This document shows, in pieces, positions 12,761-21,000 of a stretch of 35,982 nt of DNA. The translations under genes and the position numbers were made by a program. The notes under the pieces were generated by a model. The model was not told where the DNA came from. It was given only the letters and a program-made list of their open reading frames with translations, and searched no databases. Each line of letters starts with the position of its first letter. The stretch's first letter is position 1. The stretch spans positions 1-35,982 of IMG/VR virus record IMGVR_UViG_3300021495_000041; one strand, written 5' to 3'. Source of the stretch: a virus.

Positions 12761-13716
12761 CCGCCTCTTATCACACCCTCATTCTTTACGAGAATAACGT
12801 CGTCAAATAAGGCAGTGAAGTTACCGTAGCTAACTTGGATGAAAGCCGACTCATCGGTTACGGTTGTTTCGTAATTACACCAAAAGCTAGTACCCTTTAC
12901 TTTATCTCCGTTATGCACTTCAACTACAGGGACATTGAAAGTGAAGCCTTTTTCAACAATGTATCTAGCTTTGCATATTACTCCCACTTGATCGCTCCCC
13001 GCGAAGAGGAAGCCTACCATAGGCGCCGACTCATCAATACTATCATCAGCTATCTTGTTAATGTGTTCGACAGTGGGAACGTACACGGCGAAGTCGATGT
13101 GGTTTACGTTATCTCTTTCTAGGGTGAGTCTTGTTCCGCTCCCAACTAATTTGGCTAAGAAGTTGAGGACACTCGCAACAGCTTTACCAATCGGGCACCC
13201 TTCATCTACTGGGACGACCCTCTCATGCCAAAAATATTCACCCACTATGCCTGAGTTTTTGTCGTGATACCTTCCGGGTTGGACTATCCGCTTCTCCCTT
13301 ATCTGTTCCGGGCTTAAACTCGCATCAGGAGTATAGCAGTGGGCGTTACCTCCTACAAGGACTACACCGTCTTTGTAAATAGGGTAGAAGCCCAAACTAC
13401 AGGCAGTGATGTTTATGTGTCCCACAGATACACCGATTTCGACTGGTCTAAACTCCTTTGTCTTGTCAACGTCTAAAGCCATGACATCACCTACTTCAAC
13501 CACATCAACCTTCTTTCCTTTAAATTCAGATGGGATGATGTCCTGCTCCCTAAGTAAGTTCTCGGGCAGTTTCTTCCTAACGTACACCCTGATACCTGTC
13601 TCACCTGTTTCCACACCTTTGGCTAAGACTGGCTGCTCCACCCTTGAAAAACCAACAAAACCACGTTTGCCTCTTAACTTCTTGTAAAGCTGTTTTAATG
13701 TTTTTTCGTCTATCAT
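12727..13716 (-). CDS. Probable chymotrypsin-fold serine protease (Nal1-like)
   Basis: The 329-residue protein follows the layout of bacterial and phage Nal1-like trypsin-fold proteases. An N-terminal domain (GIRVYVRKKLPENLL...IPSEFKGKKVDVVEVG) precedes a likely catalytic H126 (GGNAHCY, replacing the usual NNHV). Then come a QPGRYHD segment, D208 in NHIDFAVYVP and S321 in GGWSGSG. Two points are odd: tryptophan replaces the aspartate of the GDSG motif, and the chain ends six residues after the SGS, so the last beta-strands are missing or very short. It may be active, degenerate, or a structural descendant. It sits among small unknown genes downstream of lysis-like genes; its start codon overlaps the previous gene's stop. 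Confidence 0.6.
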   Translation of the reverse strand: MIDEKTLKQLYKKLRGKRGFVGFSRVEQPVLAKGVETGETGIRVYVRKKLPENLLREQDIIPSEFKGKKVDVVEVGDVMALDVDKTKEFRPVEIGVSVGHINITACSLGFYPIYKDGVVLVGGNAHCYTPDASLSPEQIREKRIVQPGRYHDKNSGIVGEYFWHERVVPVDEGCPIGKAVASVLNFLAKLVGSGTRLTLERDNVNHIDFAVYVPTVEHINKIADDSIDESAPMVGFLFAGSDQVGVICKARYIVEKGFTFNVPVVEVHNGDKVKGTSFWCNYETTVTDESAFIQVSYGNFTALFDDVILVKNEGVIRGGWSGSGWRKVT

Positions 13717-14039
13717 TGTGTCCTCCTTGTTGGGTATATAGTTTCCGTGGTTGGTATTGCATTGAGGAGAAATCTAACATCTTCAATAGTTAGTGCTACA
13801 CAGAACTCTGGGGTCAAATGTGGACTACCGAAACATATCATCCATAGATCTTCCTCCCCTTCCTTGTAGGATTCAAGGAGTGAGCGAAGCTTATTATAGA
13901 AGGCCAGTTTCTCCTCTGTCCCGTGTAGGTAGAGAGTGTATCTCCCCGATCTTTTGGTGATGGCGTACTCTTCCCCATCAGGGTGTAAACACTGACGAAC
14001 ACGCCAGTTTTGGTTTTGTGCTACAAGGTTACTTTCCAT
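13713..14039 (-). CDS. Hypothetical protein
   Basis: I do not recognise this 108-residue soluble protein. It has an alternating strand pattern early (WRVRQCLHPDGEEYAITKRSG), a helix (EEKLAFYNKLRSLLESY) and a C-terminal helix. The stop overlaps the ATG of the protease-like gene, indicating coupled translation. GAGGG lies before the ATG. Confidence 0.6.
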   Translation of the reverse strand: MESNLVAQNQNWRVRQCLHPDGEEYAITKRSGRYTLYLHGTEEKLAFYNKLRSLLESYKEGEEDLWMICFGSPHLTPEFCVALTIEDVRFLLNAIPTTETIYPTRRTQ

Positions 14040-14048
14040 TGTACCCTC

Positions 14049-14315
14049 CTAACTCGTTCTGAGCATGATAAAGTCGAACCACTTTTTATCTTTAATGTAC
14101 ATCGTTCCCTTAAGGGCGTGTTCGCTTTCCTCTTCCAAAATGTCCTTGATAGGTAAATACTTATAGTGTAACTCCATTCCTTTAACCTCAAAATCCAACA
14201 AAACCGCTTCGCTTCCCCACGGGAAGTAATTTTTTCCTTCTTTTCCTTTTATTTCCTTCGTCAAGATGTGCATCCCAGCAATGTAAACCTCCCAACGTCC
14301 TTGTAAATTTCCCAT
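14049..14315 (-). CDS. Hypothetical protein
   Basis: I do not recognise this 88-residue protein. It reads as a small beta-rich domain (GRWEVYIAGMHILTKEI; EAVLLDFEVKGMELHYKYL). The ATG at 14315 was preferred over the longer frame because GGAAGGGTG lies just upstream and the extra N-terminal residues (serine- and arginine-rich) look like non-coding frame. That start also abuts the stop of the NlpC-like frame. Confidence 0.55.
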   Translation of the reverse strand: MGNLQGRWEVYIAGMHILTKEIKGKEGKNYFPWGSEAVLLDFEVKGMELHYKYLPIKDILEEESEHALKGTMYIKDKKWFDFIMLRTS

Positions 14316-14509
14316 TACACCCTTCCTGATTTTATTAGTATTCCTCCCGCTGCTTGAATTATCTGAACGAATGCTTCGGGTGTCACCTTCCAAGGAGCTA
14401 TGTGATCCCACTCAAAGACCTTAACCAACGGGGCTATACACCCCTCAGAACAAAAATACTGACCCTTCTTTTTCCTTTCTCCACTTGGTGAATAGCCCGA
14501 AGCCAGCAA
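14315..14509 (-). CDS. C-terminal part of frameshifted permuted NlpC/P60-like protein
   Basis: This frame completes the protein begun at 14807. From the overlap onward it reads KGQYFCSEGCIAPLVKVFEW, where the cysteine in FCSE is in the right place for the nucleophile of permuted papain-like NlpC/P60 (DUF830/YiiX-type) proteins, in which the cysteine follows the histidine. The rest is helical (PEAFVQIIQAAGGILIK). Nothing suggests independent initiation. Joining the two frames by skipping one base near the run of five A (minus strand; 14469-14473) gives about 163 continuous residues. Confidence 0.6.
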   Translation of the reverse strand: MLASGYSPSGERKKKGQYFCSEGCIAPLVKVFEWDHIAPWKVTPEAFVQIIQAAGGILIKSGRV

Positions 14510-14807
14510 CGTAGTCGAACTTGGCTCTCGTCTTTACTAGCCCTAAGAAGAAGTTGTGGATGAACGTCTTGTGTGCTTCGCTGACTTCTAAGCCCCAAAT
14601 CTCGTACTTGTCCCCCTTTTTGTACCCTTTGAAAAGGGGACGTTTGTTCCATCTTACGTTCAGCAGCTGGTACCAGTGCTCGGGCCAGCACTCTATCACA
14701 TACCTGTCATTCCAGAGGTATGCTATATGGGAGTAGACTGATTGAGTTTGGTATTTGATGACCCTCGCGATCCAATCAGTCCCTTGGTAGGCTAAAAATC
14801 TAACCAT
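14445..14807 (-). CDS. N-terminal part of frameshifted permuted NlpC/P60-like protein
   Basis: The 120-residue frame begins VRFLAYQGTDWIARVIKY and contains H27 in SVYSHIAYL and E39 in YVIECWPEHW. These are the histidine and acidic partner expected at the N-terminal side of a permuted NlpC/P60 (DUF830-like) cysteine peptidase or amidase. YDYVAGFGLFTKW follows and normally leads straight to the catalytic cysteine, but here the frame passes an A/G-rich stretch (AGAAAGGAAAAAG) and stops after SVFLF. The cysteine lies in the +1 frame (14315-14509). The gene is therefore a recent frameshift mutant, a sequencing or assembly error, or a programmed +1 shift. Its start overlaps the lipoprotein stop. 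Confidence 0.65.
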   Translation of the reverse strand: MVRFLAYQGTDWIARVIKYQTQSVYSHIAYLWNDRYVIECWPEHWYQLLNVRWNKRPLFKGYKKGDKYEIWGLEVSEAHKTFIHNFFLGLVKTRAKFDYVAGFGLFTKWRKEKEGSVFLF

Positions 14808-15190
14808 TATATCATACCTGCGAATTTAATCATAAACGGGACGACTCGTTTTATGACGTCCTTACCTACTAAATAAGCGAACCGTTTCCAAAGTCCAAGG
14901 AGTCTTCCTTTCTCACACTCTGTCAAGTCTTCAGCGCTTCTACCCTTTGTGATTTGTTCTATTTCGTTTAAGATGGTTAATGCCTCGGCGGGTAGTTTGT
15001 TTATGTCGTTACCGAGAACTGCCTTCCAGTAGCAGCTTGAGAACTCACTGTGCTTGCATAATACTTCAGCCAGCGCATCTGCTTGCTTCATAAATTTATC
15101 GTAACTCTTACCCCACTTTTTTAAGCTTCCTCCTGCACATCCCCATACAATTGAACATAGCAGAAAGAGGACTACTAATCTTCTTTTCAT
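14807..15190 (-). CDS. Probable lipoprotein
   Basis: The 127-residue protein opens with a basic and hydrophobic signal (MKRRLVVLFLLCSIVWGC) ending in a lipobox-like VWGC with C18. The tryptophan at -2 is unusual, so lipidation is probable rather than certain. The mature part is helical with four further cysteines. Together with the neighbouring NlpC-like protein it could act at the envelope (a spanin-like or superinfection-exclusion role), but no family is recognised. ATG 15190 was chosen because AGGGGGTG lies nine bases upstream. Confidence 0.65.
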   Translation of the reverse strand: MKRRLVVLFLLCSIVWGCAGGSLKKWGKSYDKFMKQADALAEVLCKHSEFSSCYWKAVLGNDINKLPAEALTILNEIEQITKGRSAEDLTECEKGRLLGLWKRFAYLVGKDVIKRVVPFMIKFAGMI

Positions 15191-15212
15191 CTTACACACC
15201 CCCTATTTTTGC

Positions 15213-15860
15213 TTACAATGTTATTATTTTAGCCTTTCCACTTTCTATTACTAACCCACTTATAGAGTCCATCATATCCCCACAGTCTGCCAGACGCTGT
15301 CCCGTTTCTAATTCGTGGAGACTGGGGTAATGAGTATGTCCGATTACCAGTAGGGTACACCACGGATTCTCTTCCAGAAAGGTGAACGCGCTTGTGTAGA
15401 TGAGTCCTATTTTCTTCTTCCACTTTTCCCGGTTCCGTTTCTTCCACCCACTAGGTGGACGGAAGAAGAAAGGCGCAACTTTGGTCAGGAGTTTCCAGTT
15501 CCAGTGTTTGCATGCTGGATCGAGTTGGTGACCGTGTATGAAACCCATTCTGCCTAAACGGTAGGAAGGCACTGATTCAACCTCGAACCCTAATAGTTCA
15601 GTTAGCGATTTTCCTAGTTCTGGGTCGTGGTTACCCTCGACGAAGACCGTCTTTGTCTTTAGGATCACTTTCTTCAAAGCGTCTAGTAGCTCTCTTCCCG
15701 TTTTACTGTTCTTTATCTCCTTTACATTACATCTTACCAAGTCGAGGATGTCACCGTTAAACACAACAATATCTGCTTCGCACGCGTAGTTTGCGAACGT
15801 GATAAAGTGGCGGCTTGTGTAGGGGATGTGAAGGTCACTACAAGCAATTATTTTCTTCAT
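15213..15860 (-). CDS. Calcineurin-like metallophosphoesterase
   Basis: The 215-residue protein has the full metal-binding set of metallophosphoesterases: D9 and H11 (SDLH), D37 (NGDILD), N77-H78-D79 (GNHD), a later GHQLD and VIGHTHYPS. The order and spacing resemble the LpxH/YfcE-like single-domain enzymes. Substrates in this superfamily range from nucleotides to lipid-linked sugars, and none can be assigned here. The ATG at 15860 follows AAAGGGGGTG; an upstream in-frame ATG at 15884 lies before that site and is less likely. It is the first gene of its minus-strand run, back to back with the + strand cassette at 15960. Confidence 0.85.
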   Translation of the reverse strand: MKKIIACSDLHIPYTSRHFITFANYACEADIVVFNGDILDLVRCNVKEIKNSKTGRELLDALKKVILKTKTVFVEGNHDPELGKSLTELLGFEVESVPSYRLGRMGFIHGHQLDPACKHWNWKLLTKVAPFFFRPPSGWKKRNREKWKKKIGLIYTSAFTFLEENPWCTLLVIGHTHYPSLHELETGQRLADCGDMMDSISGLVIESGKAKIITL

Positions 15861-15923
15861 TTTCACCCCCTTTAATTGCTCCATAACGTTTTGCTGAAAC
15901 TATTTCAAGCTGCAGAGAGTTAC

Positions 15924-15952
15924 TTGACGCCGAGTGAACTAGTAGGTATTAT
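15924..15952 (+). promoter_or_regulatory. Near-consensus sigma70-like promoter, leaderless geometry
   Basis: TTGACG (15924-15929) and TATTAT (15947-15952) are separated by exactly 17 bases. Only seven bases (GTAAGGG) separate the -10 box from the ATG at 15960, so transcription should start at, or one base before, the start codon. The intergenic space is shared with the divergent metallophosphoesterase gene. Confidence 0.7.
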
Positions 15953-15959
15953 GTAAGGG

Positions 15960-16247
15960 ATGCCGCTGAAAACCCTTTTAGAGCTAAAGAAGCTGTCTGC
16001 TTTGCAGAAGAAGCAGTTACTCAATGATCATAAAATCTGCCATGCGTGGTGGTCTATGTTAAAGAAAGGCAGAAGAATGAAACTGAAGTCAGGGGAGAAG
16101 GTGACTAAAGAATTAGTCGCGAAACGTCATAAACTTGTTGTGGAAAAGCTGTTTGAGATTGGTTTCTGCCATCACATGAGAGATAGTTTGGATTTAACGT
16201 TGCCAAAGCGGCTAATAAAGGAGAGTTTAGAGTGTAGTCGGAGATGA
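15960..16247 (+). CDS. Small basic hypothetical protein, cassette gene 1
   Basis: This 95-residue protein is lysine-rich and helical, with a recognisable spaced pattern HKICHAWWSMLKKGRR, then VAKRHKLVVEKLFEIGFCHH and a final DSLDLTLPKRL. Similar HxxxHxWW...H..VV patterns occur in uncharacterised proteins from phages and thermophiles as far as I recall; I cannot name a family. It is transcribed against its neighbours from its own promoter and overlaps the next gene by four bases (ATGA). The likely absence of an mRNA leader explains the lack of a Shine-Dalgarno site at normal spacing. Confidence 0.7.
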   Translation: MPLKTLLELKKLSALQKKQLLNDHKICHAWWSMLKKGRRMKLKSGEKVTKELVAKRHKLVVEKLFEIGFCHHMRDSLDLTLPKRLIKESLECSRR

Positions 16248-16702
16248 TTAACCCACAAGTTCTGACTACCTTGATTACGCTTTTAACGAAGAATCCTCCT
16301 AAATCCGTTTTGGAGGTACACAACGAAAATGCACTTATTGGGTACTGTATCCGTACCTACTTCCCTAACATACACCTTGATTGTGTTACACCCTATTCAA
16401 TCGATTACGCACGCCTCTATAACACTATTTATGGCGGCGACATTTTGAGACAAGTTTTGAAGTCAAAGTACGACGTGATCTTCCATCATAGTTGGGAGTA
16501 TGATAAGCAAACCGGCACCACTGTGCTCGAGGTGATCCGAGCGAAAGCGCGCCGCTTGGTGATCATACTATCCCTCTTGGAGTGGTATGGAAGAGGTGTC
16601 TCACTTTGGACACCCGAAGACTTCAAACTCCGTGGTGCCAACATTTATTTATGCCACAGTGAGACTAGAGACCGCTCCTTTCTTGCGGTGTTTTGTAAAT
16701 AA
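16244..16702 (+). CDS. Degenerate methyltransferase-like protein, cassette gene 2
   Basis: The 152-residue protein resembles the methyltransferase at 2567-3133 from end to end. The motif I position reads VLEVHNENA (residues 22-30) instead of ILDVGPGFG, LDCVTPYSIDYARL replaces DCLEAYEPYISVV, YDVIFHHSWEYD replaces YDVIIFSDVIEHME, and both share an LEWYG/AEWYG then a W..PED/W.APEE element. Loss of the glycine-rich SAM-binding loop predicts no normal SAM binding, so it may be a regulatory or structural paralogue. It is translationally coupled to the gene before it. The 3' end runs antisense over the small minus-strand frame at 16665-16820. Confidence 0.65.
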   Translation: MINPQVLTTLITLLTKNPPKSVLEVHNENALIGYCIRTYFPNIHLDCVTPYSIDYARLYNTIYGGDILRQVLKSKYDVIFHHSWEYDKQTGTTVLEVIRAKARRLVIILSLLEWYGRGVSLWTPEDFKLRGANIYLCHSETRDRSFLAVFCK

Positions 16703-16820
16703 TACCTCCCAAAGGTGTTTGAGGTGTTCCTCCCTTCGAACGTTTCACTTCCTTAACCTTAGGTCTGACAACACGAGGTGGAGGTAGTTTTAGGGGTGGT
16801 TTGATAGCCTTTCTGTTCAT
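16665..16820 (-). CDS. Short proline/lysine-rich reading frame
   Basis: The 51-residue frame begins one base after the stop of the 16822-17277 gene. It is very basic and proline-rich (KPPLKLPPPRVVRPKVKEV). Its 3' end overlaps the convergent cassette gene by 38 bases. No good ribosome-binding site is visible. It may be a real small protein coupled to the gene upstream, or a chance frame. Confidence 0.35.
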   Translation of the reverse strand: MNRKAIKPPLKLPPPRVVRPKVKEVKRSKGGTPQTPLGGIIYKTPQERSGL

Positions 16821-16821
16821 C

Positions 16822-17277
16822 TTACTTAGCTGAAGCCAGGAACTCATCGAGCACCTCATCAAAGGATTTCGTTTTGTTGATCCCTATCTCAGGCTTGTCT
16901 GGGTCTAGTGCGTTTTTTTCTGCTTTCGTTAGGGTTTTCCCAAGCGCTGCTTTTGCGGTTATCATCATAACCTTTCTAGCGTCCACTACGGTAACAAACT
17001 GTTTCGTCCATTTGTTTCCGATTTTTCTTGCTTCTTCTTCTGTGACTTCAGTGATATCGCCACTCTTCAGGAAGCTAGGAGCGTCCTCGTCTTTCACCCC
17101 AATAAGGCAGTATTCGTCTTTGCCTCCACGCGCCAGTATCTTCTTCTCGTTTTCGGGCAGTGTGCTTTCGTAAACAGGACCAAACCACACTTTATGGGCG
17201 TTGTATTCCGTAGGATAATCGTAATGCCTCCCACCTGGTATTTGTGTTCTTCTGATTTTGACCAATAAAAACTTCAT
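16822..17277 (-). CDS. Hypothetical protein at the end of the tail module
   Basis: I do not recognise this 151-residue protein. It opens with MKFLLVKIRRTQIPGGRHYDYP, has an acidic middle (VKDEDAPSFLKSGDITEVTEEEARKIG) and a helical, lysine-rich C-terminus. AGGAGGT precedes the ATG, 12 bases after the propeller-like gene, placing it in the tail-fibre operon. It could be a fibre-assembly or virion-associated protein. Confidence 0.6.
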   Translation of the reverse strand: MKFLLVKIRRTQIPGGRHYDYPTEYNAHKVWFGPVYESTLPENEKKILARGGKDEYCLIGVKDEDAPSFLKSGDITEVTEEEARKIGNKWTKQFVTVVDARKVMMITAKAALGKTLTKAEKNALDPDKPEIGINKTKSFDEVLDEFLASAK

Positions 17278-17289
17278 TTAATTTACCTC

Positions 17290-18078
17290 CTAGTCAAGAC
17301 TAATTATTACACAGTATCCAGATCTAGGATAACTACACCTGACGCCATCTTGCACGGGGAATAGTCTAGAGATAAATCTCGCACGGGGTGCACCCATAAA
17401 GTACTTCCAGGCGACTCCATGAATATAGCCGCCAACACCTCCGACGGGGCCTCTTACATACTTCGTTCGATCGGAAAAACCATCTTGTTGACGAATCTCT
17501 TGAGCGCCGCCACAGACTATAATTAAATTCTCTCCATCCCAAGTGATGTCGCCAGCACAACGTATAGTGAAGCTGTCAGCTATTGTGCCTGTAAACCCAT
17601 AATGCTTATTGTACCTACTATTTTCACAGTACTCGTCCACGCACTGCGCGCTATATAAGCGGCCCGGATCACATGCACAACTACGCGCGTCAGGAAGGTA
17701 GATTTGTTTGATTGGTGTGTTAGAGAAACCTCTATACACCCGGATTTCATTAATATCTCGGTGTGCGACACACAGATTATTCCCACACCAAGCTAAATCG
17801 CAAACAGGACTACTGAGATAGATTGAGTCAGTAATTGTATTTGTCAGGCCATGACATTTGTGGACGTACCTTGTGGAGCTAAAAACGACCAAAAGGTTCC
17901 TCCCATCCCAAGCAATGTGGTACACGAAGTTAGGTGAAGGCCACCCAGTGCCACCTATTTCAACATTTGAGAAACCCCTGCATTCATAAACACTGTATGC
18001 TTGTGAAAACAACAGGTTCCCAGGCTGGTATACCGCGCCTTTCTCTACAGTAATACTTTCTTTTAGCTTTAATTTCAT
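17290..18078 (-). CDS. Beta-propeller-like tail-fibre-type protein
   Basis: The 262-residue protein contains at least five repeats of about 40 residues with the core Y..GFSN/GLTNTI.DSI...(D)LAWDG.NL, for instance ECRGFSNVEIGG, KCHGLTNTITDSI, VYRGFSNTPIKQI and HYGFTGTIADSF. The repeat length and pattern suit a beta-propeller or solenoid, and similar repeats occur in phage and environmental surface proteins. Position next to the giant multi-propeller gene suggests a tail-tip or fibre component. Cysteines are frequent (SCACDPG and others), which is unusual for a cytoplasmically assembled protein. Confidence 0.6.
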   Translation of the reverse strand: MKLKLKESITVEKGAVYQPGNLLFSQAYSVYECRGFSNVEIGGTGWPSPNFVYHIAWDGRNLLVVFSSTRYVHKCHGLTNTITDSIYLSSPVCDLAWCGNNLCVAHRDINEIRVYRGFSNTPIKQIYLPDARSCACDPGRLYSAQCVDEYCENSRYNKHYGFTGTIADSFTIRCAGDITWDGENLIIVCGGAQEIRQQDGFSDRTKYVRGPVGGVGGYIHGVAWKYFMGAPRARFISRLFPVQDGVRCSYPRSGYCVIISLD

Positions 18079-18088
18079 GTACTTCCTC

Positions 18089-21000
18089 CTACGCAGCAGC
18101 TAACCAAACATCTACAGTGCCAGACGTTATTGACTCTACATAAACCGCGATTGAGTGTGCACCATAAAGCTTTTCTACTCTTTCTACTCCCTTGTACTTA
18201 CCACCAGACGTAATATTAAGAGCGCTTATGGTAATCAAGTCTGAATAGGACTCAACCCCGCTTTGGTCACGACGCACTAAGCGAATGCTTGCCGACGCGC
18301 CAGCATCCGAAAATGCTAGAGTGATTAGGCCGTAATTCATACGTGTTGTTGTTATAAACTCAGATTTTTGACCCGTAGATAAGTTCGCACCCTTAAGCAG
18401 GTAGCGAAGAGGATAAAATTGAAGGGCGACTGTTTGGACATATTCTTCGTCAATTTCTGTGATTCCTGTCACGGGCTTAGGTTTCCTTGTACTAGCGTCT
18501 TGAATGTGGAGGTGATCTAATTCGAGTTCAGGTTCATCCCATGTAGCCCCATTATATCCATTTAAGCTACCATACCAAGTTATGAATAATCCTGTCTTTG
18601 GGAAGTTTGTCTTAGCGTTTCTTACAACAGGGAACACGTTTGACAAAAGATGCGGCTTACGCTGATTACTCATTAGATCTGTGGTCAGGAAATCAGACCA
18701 TGTGCCCCCCAACTTCACCTTGCTCCGTAAGTTGTACACAAAATCACACGCAGGCCAACCCAGACCTGTCCAGAAGAGGTAGACCTTATTATCTGCGTCT
18801 ACACCTAATGTAGGGTCAACTTGTGGTGCACCCGGCTCTTTACTAGTAATAGTCTCCACAGAGCTCAGCCCAGATGTTTTTGAGTACGTACGGTAATAGA
18901 TGTTAAAGTCACTGGAACCTCCGTACCACGCCAGATGGACAGTACCAGTAAGGTCTGACGCCACACTACTACCGAACCAATAACCTTCATCATCTGTAAC
19001 GTTTAAGACACTACCCCAACCAGTGTCCTTATTTTTAATTCGTAGCTTCACGTTAAGGTCGTTGGGGTATGCTCCCCAACCGTACCCAGACCACATCACG
19101 TATACATTTCCATTAGGATCCACTGTTATTTGTGGGTTGTCTTGAAAATGACTCACGTCAGTGACTAACTCAACGTCACTCCAGGAGCCCTCACTATATG
19201 TTATCATGTAGATGTTTGAGGTGGTTGAATGTGTGCCATATCCCTTGCCACTCCAAACCACAAACACTCTATCGTCACCATCGAGTGAAATATTGGGATC
19301 CCATTGATTGTGTGGTATGTCTGTTATAGATACGGCGTCTTCCCAAACACCTCGTACGTTCCTTCGACAAACTAAGTTGAATTTGTCAGGGTTGTTCCCC
19401 CAACCTTTACCTCGCCAAACAACATATACAATGTCGTTGGAGTCGATTACCATAACAGGGTCTGTTTGATCGTATGATGAGTCAGTTATGGCTTCTACTG
19501 ACCAAGTAGCTCCACGATCGTAAGATTGTGCCACGAAAATCTGGTTGACGTTGTCTACTCGTTTGGTGTAGGTCACCCACAGGACGCCTGATGAAGAACG
19601 CGCCGAGTAGAACCGACCGAAAGCTGCGTCTTTGTCAATCACTATGGGGATCGGGAGCGTACCTTTGTCAAAGTTAACATGAATTGTATGATTTGCAAGA
19701 ACGTTGTGGAATGCGTAGTTTAGTGTGGGTTCAACATCGTTTCCATCTACGAGTACTTGACTCACACAGTAGCCGAATTCTGGGACCATTTGGAAGGACG
19801 TACTCGCGTTGGCCGCGACTGTAACAGTCCCGCTAGGAATAATAACACCGTGTGTGCCAGCAGTTGCAGTAATTATGTACGGTCCACCTTCAGTGAACTC
19901 GGCGTGAATAGTATGATCAGATGTTACGTTTGTAAACATGTAAGTAGGCGTAGGCGCGATAGTCTCTCCATCAACCAAGAGGTAGTCGATCTGATATCCT
20001 TCATCAGGTATGATGTCAAACGAAATGCACGCCCCGTCTATTACTTTTACTTCTGAGATTGGTTCGTCCGACTTTGGCTCTTTAACCACACAGCAGTTAT
20101 TAGTGTCGTCAATGTAAAGGTAGAGGTCGTCACAAGCCACGCCTTGTGGGCTATCAAACTGTTTGTCATCATCGTAAGAGGTAATTTGTGATACATAACT
20201 TAAGTCGGATTTTTTCCTTATGACCACCCGATTGTTTCCAGTGTCAGTAATGTAAATATAAGTGTCATCACAAGCTATTCCCTTTGGGTTACCAAATTGA
20301 TCATTACCAGAGCCGTAGGAACCTACTTGTGATACATAGCTTAGGTCTGATTTAAGTCTTTTAACCACACGACAATTGCCGTAATCGGTGATGTAGATAT
20401 AAGTGTCGTCACAAGCTATTCCGCGCGGTTCGTAGAATTGGTCGTCCCCTGAACCCGAAGACCCGATTGCGGCTACGAAACTTAAATCAGATTTCAGTCT
20501 TTTAACCACACGGTGATTGTAGGTATCAGTAATGTAAATATAAGTGTCATCACAAGCTATCCCTTCTGGGTCAGCAAATTGATCATTGCCAGAGCCGTAG
20601 GAACCTACTTGTGATACATAGCTTAGGTCTGATTTAAGTCTTTTAACCACACGTTGATTGTAGGTATCAGTAATGTAAATATAAGTGTCATCACAAGCTA
20701 TTCCGCGTGGAGCATTAAACTGATCATTACCAGACCCTTGAGTACCTATTTGTGATACATAGCTTAGGTCTGATTTAAGTCTTTTAACTATACGGTGATT
20801 GGATTCGTCAGCAACGTAAATATAAGTGTCATCACAAGCAATGTCACGTGGATACTTGAATTGATCGTTACCAGTGCCGTAGGAGCCTATAACCATGCCT
20901 GTTAGGAGTACGGTCATTGGGTTTATGGACCCGTGCTCACCTGCGGTTGCAAGGATTGTGTGGTAAATGGGGCTAAATTTGGTGTGAATTGTATGATCTT

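Noticed and set aside
14315-14509. Programmed +1 frameshift in the NlpC-like gene
   Set aside because: No rare-codon or stop-codon shift site of a known type is visible; a one-base indel in a run of five A is simpler.
15873-15905. Minus-strand promoter TTGAAA...TATGGA before the metallophosphoesterase gene
   Set aside because: The -10 box is poor and the match is no better than expected by chance in A/T-rich DNA.
20070-20890. Regular repeats that could suggest a CRISPR or regulatory array
   Set aside because: The period is 141 bases, the array stays in frame and encodes NHL blades; there are no unique spacers.
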